Part shown: piece by piece, positions 1-9,230 of the stretch
Layout of the letters: every line of letters begins with the position of its first letter
Numbering within the stretch: position 1 is the first letter of the stretch
Source: Chrysophaeum taylorii
Taxonomy: Eukaryota > Sar > Pelagophyceae > Pelagomonadales > Pelagomonadaceae
Direction of reading: 5' to 3'
Length of the DNA stretch: 64,000 nucleotides
Assembly: GCA_029834535.1 (NCBI GenBank)
Contig: JAQMWT010000003.1
Span: 1-64,000, forward strand
Program-made: the position numbers and the translations under genes
Notes under the pieces: generated by a model
Databases searched by the model: none
What the model was told of the DNA's origin: nothing
The model's input: only the letters and a program-made list of their open reading frames with translations

Positions 1-1100
1 ATCCAGCTGCACACAGAGGGCATCATTCTCCGCCTTGGAAAGTCCATTGCTATAACAAGCTGCTCAAAGAGGCGCTCTGGATTGTATGTGAGTCATAACG
101 TTGATGCTTCTAAAATCATCGTTAACCCTGACGACAATGTACTCTCTTGTTACAGCCTTATATCTAGAATGTCAATCTTGAGATTCTTGTAGCGGCTTGG
201 TCCTTACTACAATCGGATGAGGATAAAACGTGTAGTGACTTCTGATGAGCCGCTAATGTGCTCATTGAACGCTCGTTAATGATATCTCTCCAACTTAACG
301 CGACGGCCGCCAATGCTTAATTGCCGTCAACTTTCCACTGAGCACCAATCGTCCTTTAAAGCGTGCTGAGTCCAGGTTGGCCATCCTTCTGCTATAATTG
401 ATGCCTTTTCAGATAATACATTGTCACGAAGGTTGCCACCAGCAGCCATCGAAACTCCATCCGCCGAGTCCACGCCAGACATGTCTAATGACAATGGCGT
501 TGAATCTTTGCGCCGGTTAAGAAGGAGATTCATCTGCATCCTCGTCTCACGCAGTGAACAGCAATTGATGGCAAAGATCAACAGCTATCGGTTGCGCTAA
601 AGAACTTAACCCAGGTACAATAAGCCTACGACAACTTACACACTCGAGTAACCGAGAATATTAAGTACGTCGCGCTCTTGGATAATATACTATCAAGCTT
701 CCAGATGCATCAAGATAGCGTAGTACCAATCTTAGCTGTCTTTGTCCACATAATTTCACGATCGCTTTATTTCGTCTATTGGACAGTTTCATCAAATACA
801 TATGATGAGTAAAAGCAAGCAAATCGACGATGCAGCTCATAAGCATGCAGCGCGTCGATGCGCAGGATCATGGCATGCCGCATTGGACCTGCATGCAACA
901 CCGGATGCAGCTATGTCGTTCCTCTCGTCTGTTATGGCACCTGGTCACCTTAAGTGATGCGGACTACGAACAATACTGTAATGACCAATGCGAAGATCAT
1001 GATTCTTCCTCTCAGAGTTAAGGAACTGGAAGATAATAGCGAGGATGAATTGGACCCATCTGATGTTGATACCGCACTTTACGCAATCGACACGCCCGAC
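1..1100 (+). pseudogene. Decayed ORF X fragment of a B-type copia element, plus orientation
   Basis: Translating the plus strand in shifting frames gives short matches to the ORF X protein of element B (minus strand, 36872-39536). Examples are HIRAIILRLGKSIAIN-like and DASKI-like stretches near 30-130 and an acidic tail (ELEDNSEDELD-like) near 1020-1060. Frames change often and stops are frequent, so it is a relic. It lies directly upstream of a B-type LTR in the same orientation, so it is the 3' end of a plus-oriented copia element whose 5' part is outside the window. Confidence 0.6.
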
Positions 1101-1224
1101 CTCATAAATTAATCGTATGTTAACTTCCATGTCTTTGTTGTTTGTTCACCTGTTCGCTGCTCCTATGTACATTACCCAAGTTCCGCCCTCAAGACAGAAA
1201 TGCACCAGTTCTTTTACGTTGAGG

Positions 1225-1593
1225 TGCAGAGCTACACTATTGGCGCGACACTGGAACTTCTCCTCCTCACACATCTCCGCAAGGACTTTTCTCCGTAAGA
1301 CGAGCTTCCCTCTTTCCTTCCCCCTTCCGCCATTATATCTCAGATTATGAAGAACTAGATCTGCAGTTCACTTCCAACAAGGATGGACCTCCAGGTGCGT
1401 ACCGTCAGGTGCGGGTTGTCTGTTTAATTAATGGAGGCTTCATTCCTCATTGTCAGTGTGAACGCTTATATCGGACCTAATGTCCTTAGGGTTGGGCCTA
1501 AATCCTACCTTGTGTAGTAGCATATGACAAGCGGAATGGTCTGTACACGCCTAAGACTGCGCAGTCTACCGGCCTTGAGGTCAAAATCTTCTA
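1225..1593 (+). repeat. B-type copia LTR (3' LTR of the plus-oriented relic)
   Basis: It is preceded by a short purine tract (ttgaggtg) and begins gcagagctacacta. It is similar along its length to the reverse complement of the LTRs of element B (35926-36755 and 48787-49191), including cgacactggaac, the purine-rich middle and the cttgtcatatgc region. It ends in a degraded ggtcaaaatcttcta. Ends are approximate because of divergence. Confidence 0.6.
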
Positions 1594-1697
1594 TCTTTCC
1601 CCATACGATAAAATATAACATATATGTTCTTGCCGATGGCAAGCAAACCCTGTAGTTTGATCCAGATTTCGCTCGCCGAGTTCGATCTGTGAGGGCG
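1594..1697 (+). pseudogene. Remnant of the 3' internal end of an A-type copia element
   Basis: From about 1640 it matches the reverse complement of the stretch beside the 3' LTR of element A (35176-35220): tttgatccagatttcgctc, then gttcgatctgtgagggcg, which is the probable polypurine tract. No protein can be read. The remaining bases show nothing recognisable. Confidence 0.5.
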
Positions 1698-1898
1698 TAG
1701 AGATAGAAAATTTAAATTAGGGTTAGTAACCCCCTATCCTATGGTTAGCTCTCTTATTTTTAGCACCTTTTGATCGAAGAAAATACGCTGTTTTGTTCAC
1801 TCCGGCTGTCCTCGTTATAGGAGACAGATACGAGGGCAGACTACCACTGCTCTCTCTCTGCGGAAGGGTAACACAGTTGAAATTACTGTTCTTCTCTA
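1698..1898 (+). repeat. A-type copia LTR, plus orientation
   Basis: The segment starts tagagatag and ends ttcttctcta. It aligns over its length with the reverse complement of the two 196 bp LTRs of element A (34980-35175 and 58280-58475), sharing agggttagtaaccccctat, gatcgaagaaaa, the gacagac segment and ggaagggtaacacag. It is joined on the right to a B-type LTR whose first 170 or so bases are missing, so this copy probably arrived by insertion or rearrangement inside that LTR. Confidence 0.7.
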
Positions 1899-2149
1899 AG
1901 GGGACAGAACTTCTGCTAATTTAGCAAAAGACTCTGTGCCCGACGGCACGCACCTGGAGGATTTCTCTTTGTCCGAAGAGAAGCTCTACATGATTCTCAT
2001 ACCTAGATAAGAAAACAATGCGGCAGGGGGGGGGGGGGTAAGCATGGGGGAAAGCCGTATTAATTCGCAGGGAAAACCCCTTGAGGATGGTGTGTGAGAA
2101 AAGGTGCGAAGAGCCAGAGGGTCGTACATGTTATGAGTGAACTCTCTGA
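1899..2149 (-). repeat. Truncated B-type copia LTR
   Basis: It matches the right-hand part of the B-type LTR at 3422-3853: aacttctgctaatt..agcaaaagac, gacggcacgcacctggagga, gggaaagccgtattaattcg and the terminal actctctga. It is followed by ccccctcaacg, the reverse complement of the polypurine tract, so it is the 3' LTR of the minus-strand relic at 2150-3421. A run of 12 G lies near 2026-2038. Confidence 0.65.
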
Positions 2150-3421
2150 CCCCCCTCAACGTGTGGAAGTTGCTTTATGCATTCCAGACGCTCGTGAGAG
2201 TGCGAAGATTGTGCACTAGACGTGAGACGTCAAACAATTAAACAAAACAAAAGAAAACAAAACACAACACAACACAACATAACATAACATAGAGCTAAGG
2301 TTGTGGCGAAGGGGAGGTTGAATCACGAGTGGTTATATTATATAGTGCATGTGGATCCATCTTCGAAGGAGAGTTATACTCGAACTCTGTGTCTTCATCA
2401 GCTTGTTCAATTTTATCTGCATTATGAATAGGAGTCGCGGATTCATCTTTAACAGTATTGTCCAAAGTAGCAACATCACCAAAAATCGAACAATTTCGAA
2501 AGTGATGGTATAGGAGATGACACATGGGAGAGAGCAGCAGCAGGTTGCATGGCACGAGATTAGATGATAGGATTAAGTTGTTAGTTAGCATCAGACAAGG
2601 CCTCATGCAGGCCAATAGCTGCGTTTTCGAGTTAACTCGTTTATCCTTATCATGAACTTTATCGATTCGGTTCAAATGATGAAAGCATCGAACGCGAAAC
2701 AGCATGGGTGAGCTCAGCAAGTGCAGGTAAGGTTGCACTAACCAACTAACTAACTTCAGACCTCTCCTGAGCATGGGAGCCAGGCCGGACCGACAGGAGC
2801 CAGTCCGGAATCACGGGCCAGTAGACGAGGAGCGCCGAAAGGTCGGTCGGCGGAGAGTGACCATCAAGCTTGTCGTCATGCGACGAGGAGACCGCGATGT
2901 GACTGACAACCAACTCGTCGATAACCTTCCGTCTTCGCCCCCCGGCCATACCCCGTCCCACTGCGAACGTTCCGGCTGCCAACCGGCCCGCCCGGGAGGC
3001 GAATGGGTGCCAACCTACGCCGGGAGGGCGGATGCCCTCGCAAGGTAAGGTTGCACACAAGTGCACTTTCTGCTCTGGCTGATGATCATCTAGAAGCGTC
3101 TGATTCTTTGTAATGTTGGTAAGTTGCGCATGAAATGACTCCAATTTAGCTTGTTGATCGTCTACTCGATCGTGTAAAAGCTTCAAGGCTTTAGTATTAT
3201 CGGTAAGCCGTGCGATAATTTGTTCCATTTTAACTGTGGATTGGTCCATGAAATCTTGCATTGTTGATAATTGCGCTGTTGATAATTTAGCTTGTAGTTC
3301 GATAGTGGTCCGGGACAAGTTGGAAATTTTGGTTGCTAGTGCCTCTATTGCATCCGAGGTGCTATCCGATGCATCGTCCGCGGAAAGGGTACTAAGTTTA
3401 ATGTTTGCCTTTTCATCTTCA
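2150..3421 (-). pseudogene. ORF X C-terminal fragment of a B-type copia element, split by a SINE-like insertion
   Basis: With the insertion at 2739-3042 ignored, the minus strand reads as a heptad-rich coiled coil (about 3418-3060: SDAIEALATKISNLSRTTIE and onward). A hydrophobic ALAEL segment follows, then an acidic tail ending near 2295 (ITTRDSTSPSPQP). The same tail occurs in element B (RNITTRSTS) and at 4348-4400 (RNVTTRQTSSPS). The 3' untranslated part (2150-2294) is an A/C-rich run of aaaca and caaca repeats. Several frame changes make this a relic. It lies between two LTRs (1899-2149 and 3422-3853). I do not know the function of ORF X. Confidence 0.6.
2739..3042 (-). mobile_element. SINE-like element S1 (5'-truncated)
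   Basis: Flanked by a perfect 14 bp direct repeat, aggtaaggttgcac (2725-2738 and 3043-3056). On the minus strand the element ends in a ttag-type tail (ctaac repeats at 2744-2753 on the plus strand). It lacks the first 55 or so bases of the full-length copies at 38848-39208 and 49906-50267. Truncation at the head with an intact tail is typical of target-primed reverse transcription. The short ORFs across it are not genes. Confidence 0.85.
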
Positions 3422-3853
3422 TGGAGAGATTTGACCCTCTCCGGGTACATGGCAGAGACCGCGTGCGGTCTTAGGCGTGTACAGACGATTCCGCTTGTCA
3501 CATGCTACTACACAAGGTAGGGATTTAGGCCCTAACTCCTCAGGGACATTAAGTCCCATAGAAGCTTTTACACTGACAACGAGGAACGGAGCTTCTGCTA
3601 ATTAAGCAAAAGACCCCGTACCCTACGGCACGCACCTGGAGGATTTCTCCTTGTTGGAAGAAAGCTTCAGACTGGGTTCTTCATAGTCTTGAAATAAATA
3701 GTTGCGGAAGGGGTAAGGAAGGGAAAGTAAGGAATGATAGGGCATGAGGGAAAGCCGCATTAATTCGGAGAGAAGCCCCTCATGCTGAAGGAGTGTGAGA
3801 AAAGGCGCGAAGAGCTCCAGAGCGTCGTACACATTATGGTGCAACTCTCTGGA
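3422..3853 (-). repeat. B-type copia LTR
   Basis: The plus-strand copy starts tggagagatttgaccctctcc and ends gcaactctctgga. The same ends are seen in the LTRs of element B, with a few small indels (432 bp versus 405 bp). The adjacent ccccctcagcg on the right is the polypurine tract in reverse complement. It is shared by two adjoining ORF X fragments, so it may be the residue of recombination between two elements. Confidence 0.8.
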
Positions 3854-5034
3854 CCCCCTCAGCGTGTGGAGATTTTTTTATGCATTCCAGACGTTCTTGT
3901 GAGTGTGAAGATTGTGCACTAACTTAACTAACTTCAGACCTCTCCCGAGCATGGGAGCCAGGCCGGACCGACAGGAGCCAGTCCGGAATCACAGGCCTGT
4001 AGACGAGGAGCGCCGAAAGGTCGGTCGGCGGAGAGTGACCATCAAGCTTGTCGCCATGCGACGAGGAGACCGCGATGTGACTGACAACCAACTCGTCGAT
4101 AACCTTCCGTCTGCGCCCCCGGCCATACCCCGTCCCACTGCGAACGTTCCGGCTGCCAACCGGCCCGCCCGGGAGGCGAATAGGTGCCAACCTACGCCGG
4201 GAGGGCGGATGCCCTCGCAAGGCTCAGGATTCATGAGGCACCGTCCTCCATCGCAACCGCAGTCGGCGATCAGGGTACGCGAAGATTGTGTACGAGACGT
4301 GAAAACGTCGAACAATTAAACAAAACACAACAACACAAGCCACAAAGTTAAGATTGAAAAGAGGGTGAGGATGTTTGACGTGTCGTTACATTACGCAACG
4401 AGTCTTCATCTATCTTTGCTGGAGTGTAGTCCAATTCGTCTTGACTGGCCTCCTCTAGTTTCTTTAGCCCAGGGGTCGAGGAAGCGTGATCAGAATCGTC
4501 GTCATTAGTATTGTTGTCCACGACAGTAACATCGCATAAGTTGGAAAGCGGGGGTAGAACAGATGACAGGTACGACAGAGCAGCGGCGGGTGGCAGGGTA
4601 CGAAGGTCGGATGCAGGTATTAGTTGTTGTTTCGCATCAGACATAGCGTCATGGAGACCAAGGGCTGCACTTTCAATTACAGGTCGTCGTTGATCCTCTT
4701 CGATAGTATTTGCAAGCGACTGCCCAACTGAGGTAAGGGGCGATATCGAAATGAGGTGAGTTAAAACAGCAAGAGCCGGCAGCGTAGCATCCTGGTACAT
4801 CTGGTGGTTAGAGAGTAAATCATCCAAGAGTGCTAAGTTCTTGGTATCATCGGTCAGTTGCGCGGTTAAGGCATCGATTTTGTCATTAAGTTGAGTGATG
4901 ACCTCATGCGCATCTGATAGTTGATTATCACGCTTGGTGACTAGTAGAGATAATGTCCTGACTTTATTTTCCAGAGCCTTTATGGTTTCAGGAATATTGT
5001 CGGATGACTCCACAGTAGTGCAGAGCATTTAGCA
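3854..5034 (-). pseudogene. ORF X C-terminal fragment of a B-type copia element
   Basis: The minus strand from 5028 to 4348 is open for 226 codons. Residues 1-80 form a coiled coil (ALENKVRTLSLLVTKRDNQ and onward). A hydrophobic ATLPALAVLTHLI segment follows, and the C-terminus is rich in Asp, Glu and Ser. It matches the C-terminal third of ORF X in element B (36872-37458). The upstream part of the protein is missing because the 3' LTR of element D abuts it at 5035. The 3' untranslated part (3854-4347) carries an AC-rich run (aacaaaacacaacaacac, 4317-4336) and SINE-like copy S2. Function unknown; no membrane segment seen. Confidence 0.6.
3920..4280 (-). mobile_element. SINE-like element S2 (full length)
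   Basis: Flanked by gaagattgtgcac (3907-3919) and gaagattgtgtac (4281-4293), a 13 bp duplication with one mismatch. A related relic at 2202-2245 keeps the uninterrupted sequence gcgaagattgtgcactagac, the empty site. The minus strand starts ccctgatcgccgactgcgg and ends in a degenerate (ttag)n tail. Confidence 0.88.
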
Positions 5035-5337
5035 TGCAGTGGTAAGTCACCTGGGAAACCATCCCGTCTCATCATGAGCGTCTGGAAGTATTAAACTCGG
5101 GGAATGAAATGGTATGTTCCCTATATCCTCAGAACACGACAGGCGGTATCTAGAACCACACGAGAAAGGTAAAGTGTATAGTGCTACATACCTCGGGATG
5201 CGCTAGACCATGATGATGAGCTTAAGCACAAATCAGAGGACTAATTGGCTGTGTAGAAAGGAAGAAGAAGGGTAAGGAAGAGATCACGTTCTCAACGGAC
5301 GGATAAGGGTAAGAGGCAGCAGATTTCTCTGCACCCC
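5035..5337 (-). repeat. 3' LTR of copia element D
   Basis: On the minus strand it begins tgcagagaaatctg directly after a polypurine tract, ctcgaggggg (5338-5347), and ends gacttaccactgca. The ends form the TG..CA inverted pair expected of LTRs. It lies downstream of the D RNase H and ORF X. No second copy is present in the window, so the limits rest on these end signatures only. The five bases next to it, tagca (5030-5034), would be the target duplication. Confidence 0.6.
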
Positions 5338-5477
5338 CTCGAGATGTCTTAAGCGCAAGGTGCGACTATAGAACATCTCTCGAGAAAGATGATGATGAAG
5401 GAAAGAAAAAAAAGGAGAATACAGTCTTGATGGTCGCAGAGGTCACATACGAAGCATCAAGAGTATAGCAGGGGTGT

Positions 5478-6944
5478 CTAGGGCTTGGACTTGGTGGAGC
5501 TGAGAGTCGATTTGACCCTTTCGAACAGAACATTACGAAACACAGATACAACAGATAGTGTGTTAGGATTATCTGAGGTGAGGTGGTAGATGTCGTTAAT
5601 TGTTACCGGTTTGAGAGTGCTGGAATCATCGTCAGCTTCTGCTGTAAGGTGGTGAACACCAATAGCTGAATGATGTGGTGCCAAGTGAAATGTGAGTGCA
5701 AGTAGAGCATTCAGTATGGATGGCGAAAGAGAATCTAGTTGTAAGGTGTCCAGTTGGTTTTCCAAGAAGTTGGACTTGGCGAACGTGAAGATAGAAGAGT
5801 CTTCAGATTCACATGAGAGCGGACGGAATGCTCTGAAGCATGAGAGCAACTTGTCACGTAGATGAAGGAGGTGATCGTCCGGGGAGGAGTGGCTGGCAGC
5901 ATGTTGGTCATGAGCGGTGAGTGTTAAGCGAGACAACAGCTCTGTGATCTTGTACAGTGTTATAAGTAACACGTGGGTGTTGGCTGTAGGTGGAAAGAGC
6001 CGGTTCTCCAGGGAGGTGGTTGAAGCAATGGTAGCCTTGGTAATATAGATTCGAAGAGTTTCCTGGAGTTGGTCGACTTGTTGACGCAAGGCGTCGAAAT
6101 CAGCAAGCGAAGCAGAAGACGTATGTAACGATGGCGAAGATATCTCCAGAGTAGAGTCTGGCGTGGAGTGTAAGTAGTTTAACGACGTTTCGGTCAACGT
6201 TAAAAGAAAAGAGCGCAGGAAGTCTTAATGTTCTGCCTGAGTATAAGTGGGGCCGAACATTACATCCCGGAGTGATGGCGGTTCTGTATCATCAGAGGAT
6301 GATGCGTAGTCGTCAAGATGTTGTAACGATCGAGCAACAGTAGTAATCAAATGCTGAATGGATGGCTTGCACATAGCCTGAGCTTTGCGACTCTGTGTTT
6401 GAACAAGAGTCACAAGTAAACTACGATGCTCAAGGTGCATATGTGTTATAAGCCGAAGATCCAGTGCGAATGGCCATTGTATGTATGGTATAATCTGTTG
6501 TGGCCAGGGCGGATACGGATAAGATCATGTTAACAAGTGATGATGGGTGTTGAGCTAGCATGTTTGTTAAAAGAGTATATAACTCCCTTGGCAAATGATA
6601 GATGCGTATGAGGGTAGCGCGTATATGAACAGCTGTGCGCGCATCACAAGGGAATTGGAAGGAAGTATCATTGCGAACATATACAGTAGGTTGTCCTCGC
6701 TCGTACACAGCATAGTCCATGCTGAGGCCGTCCTGGAACGTCAGCGACTGAGGTGAGATATGCACGGCTGGTATGGAACCGCAGCAGCCTGTGTGGTAGC
6801 AGTAGTAGCAGTCATGGTTTGTCGCTTTTGCGACAACCTGGGGGAAGGTTCGGCCGTGGAGAGCGAGAAAGGACTGTCCTTCAAACGACTAGGGAGATGC
6901 CGCGGCCACGGGAGTGCCAAGAAAAAGACATGAGCGACACTCAC
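5478..6944 (-). pseudogene. ORF X of copia element D (third ORF downstream of RNase H)
   Basis: Reading the minus strand from 6944 to 5478 gives one diverged protein in three pieces: 6765-6430, then 6440-6225 in another frame, a stop, then 6197-5478 (239 codons). The first piece has VRN..SFQFPC...AVHIRAT, matching IRN..PFQLSC...AAHIRAI of ORF X in element B, so the ORF is conserved between the two copia groups. The last piece starts with a coiled coil (DFDALRQQVDQLQETLRIY). No membrane segment, zinc finger or known catalytic motif was found. By position it could be compared with the env-like ORFs of some plant copia elements, but nothing supports an envelope role. Confidence 0.55.
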
Positions 6945-7025
6945 ACGCGCACAAAAAATTGTGGCAAAAGAAGGTAGGGCCAGGGCTAGTTTAGCGACGT
7001 TGCGGTCACTAGGGTTTAGGCACCT

Positions 7026-8937
7026 TCAATCCTGTAAAGGCTTGTCGTCAGAGGCATGATGCATACCGAGTAGAGTACGAAAGGTGGAAAACTCAGCAGC
7101 AAGTGGCTTTGTAAAACCATCAGCCACGTTTAGCTTGCCGGGAACATGATGGACTCGAATTTTCTGTAGCGAGATGTACTCACGGATCTTAAACCATCTG
7201 GTCGACAGTACCTTGGATCGAGAAGATCCATCTGGGTTATTAGAGGTGTGAACGGCGGCGGCATTGTCAGATAAGAGAGGTAGGCTTCTGATGAAGCGCA
7301 TATCTTCAGCAATTGGGTTGTCATTGTCATCGAAATCAACAGGATCAGCGGTGTTCTCACCATTAACATTGTTGACGTAGAAGGTGGGGTTGACGACAAA
7401 GGAGAGTTCCAACAGCAGCTTGCGTAGCCAAACAGCTTCATCAGCACAAATACTGAGGGCAATCAACTCAGCTTCGTGAGTTGAGCAGGCGACAATCGGT
7501 TGAAGCTTGCTTTTCCAACCTACAAGGCAGTTGAAAAGATAGAAGACAAACCCGGTGGTAGATTTCCTATCTTCCTGCGCTAAGGAAGGGGCGTTGTCAG
7601 CGTCAACCATGGCGACTAAGGGGTCAAACTGTCCAGTAGATACATCCTGTGGTTGGTAGTCGACCACAGTGGATAGATCAATTCGATTAGCGGAGACAGC
7701 GCGAAGGTGAGCTTCAATGGCATTACCTTTAGGGTGAAACCAGAGGCGAAGTGAGCGGTTTTCCGGCTTCCTGAGGTAGCGAAGCAAATGTTCTAGCATT
7801 TGGACGTGAACATATGTGGGTGCATGCATACCACGCGAACATCTGCCCAAGGCTTGCGAGAAGTCAGGTCTGCAGGCAACTTGCAAGAACACCAGCTTGC
7901 CAAGGAGGGTGGCAAAGTGCGAATTGATGTACAACTCTGTTTCAGAGCTGGGAGTGCCATCTTTATACTTGAAGGACGATGACATAGGATATTTAAGCGG
8001 GGTCAGTTGCTGCGAGACAGGGTGATCAGCGAAGAGTTCATCCAGCTTGGCTTGCACATCCAGAGAAATGGATCCATCAGATGTGCGACACACACGCATG
8101 CCTAGGAGGGTGTGGACAGGTTCAAACTGCCCTAGAGCATACCGTTTGTGAAGGGCATCCTGTAACTCAGTACGAAGAGTGTCGTCATTGGACACAATAA
8201 CAGTGTCGTCTACAGACAGACTGCATACGACGAACTTAGCATATGCGAATACTCGAGCATATCGGCAAGAGTCCGAATGCAGGCGCTTGTAGCCAAGGCT
8301 ACGGAATAAGCCGTCTATCTCTTTGTTCCAAAGAGATGGTGATTGCCGAAGTCCGTAAAGTGACTTCAGCAGTTTCGGTAGGCGTCGGCCCTTGTACTTA
8401 GCGTCATCGGGGTCGATAAGCTTGATGCCGTCTGGTAACTGAACATAGACGTTGGCATCAATGTCAGACTGAACGAAGGCGTTCGGGACGTCTGTATGGT
8501 AGACAGGCAATTGCTCGTATGCTGCAATAGCCAGTAGTACCCGGATTGCGGTCATTGTGGCCATTGGGCTGAAGGTGCCAAAGAAATCGACGCCAAGAGA
8601 TGCTAGGAAGCCACGTAGCACGAGGCGAGCCTTGTGCTTAACGTATTTGCCTGCAGAGTCTGTTTTAATCTTCAGCACCATCCTGCTGTCAATAAGGCGA
8701 GAGACACCGTCGGGTAAGGAAAGTTTGAAGCAGCCAAAGCGGATAATGTCGTGGAGTTCCTTGGCGATGGCCTTGAGGTAGGCGTGCCTGTTTTCAGGCG
8801 ACATACCGTGGAGACACTTCAGTTTATATTCGTCGAGGGGAACGTCCGCTTCTTGGACCTTATATTCATCAGGACCAACAGTGGCTGGTGAACTATAGTG
8901 CAACGACGTTGCGGTCGAGGCGGTGTGCGCGACTTTG
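7026..8937 (-). CDS. Copia element D pol fragment: reverse transcriptase and RNase H
   Basis: An uninterrupted minus-strand reading frame carries a Ty1/copia reverse transcriptase: KHKARLVLRGFLAS, YHTDVPNAFVQ, LPKLLKSLYGLRQSPSLWN, and the catalytic box as LSVDD rather than the usual YVDD. RNase H follows: FDPLVAMVDADNAPS, KSTTGFVFYLF, STHEAELIAL and HHVPGKLNVADGFTKPL at the C-terminus. The product would copy element RNA in virus-like particles. Gag, protease and integrase are missing because similarity stops near 8937, where array sequence begins. The frame stays open into SINE-like sequence up to 9131, so the apparent first 60 or so residues are not native. Confidence 0.88.
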
Positions 8938-8990
8938 TGCATGGCAAAAAAAGAGGAAGAAGGATAAGGATTTTCTTTGTAGAAGCCCTT

Positions 8991-9230
8991 ACCCTGATCG
9001 CCGACTGCGGTTGCGATGGAGGACGGTCCCTCATGAATCCTGAGCTTTGCGAGGGCATCCGATACCCTGATCGCCGACTGCGGTTGCGATGGAGGACGGT
9101 GCCTCATGAATCCTGAGCTTTGCGAGGGCATCCGCCCTCCCGGTGTAGGTTGGCACCTATTCGCCTCCCGGGCGGGCCGGTTGGCAGCCAGCCGGAACGT
9201 TCGCAGTGGGACGGGGTATGGCCGGGGGGG
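8991..9230 (+). mobile_element. SINE-like partial copies S3 (two heads in tandem)
   Basis: Two starts of the SINE-like family lie in tandem, at 8991 and 9063, each beginning accctgatcgccgactgcgg. The second continues to ggccggggggg, where array sequence (aactcgaaattaggg) takes over. The 3' half and the ttag tail are absent, and no target duplication is visible. Confidence 0.7.
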
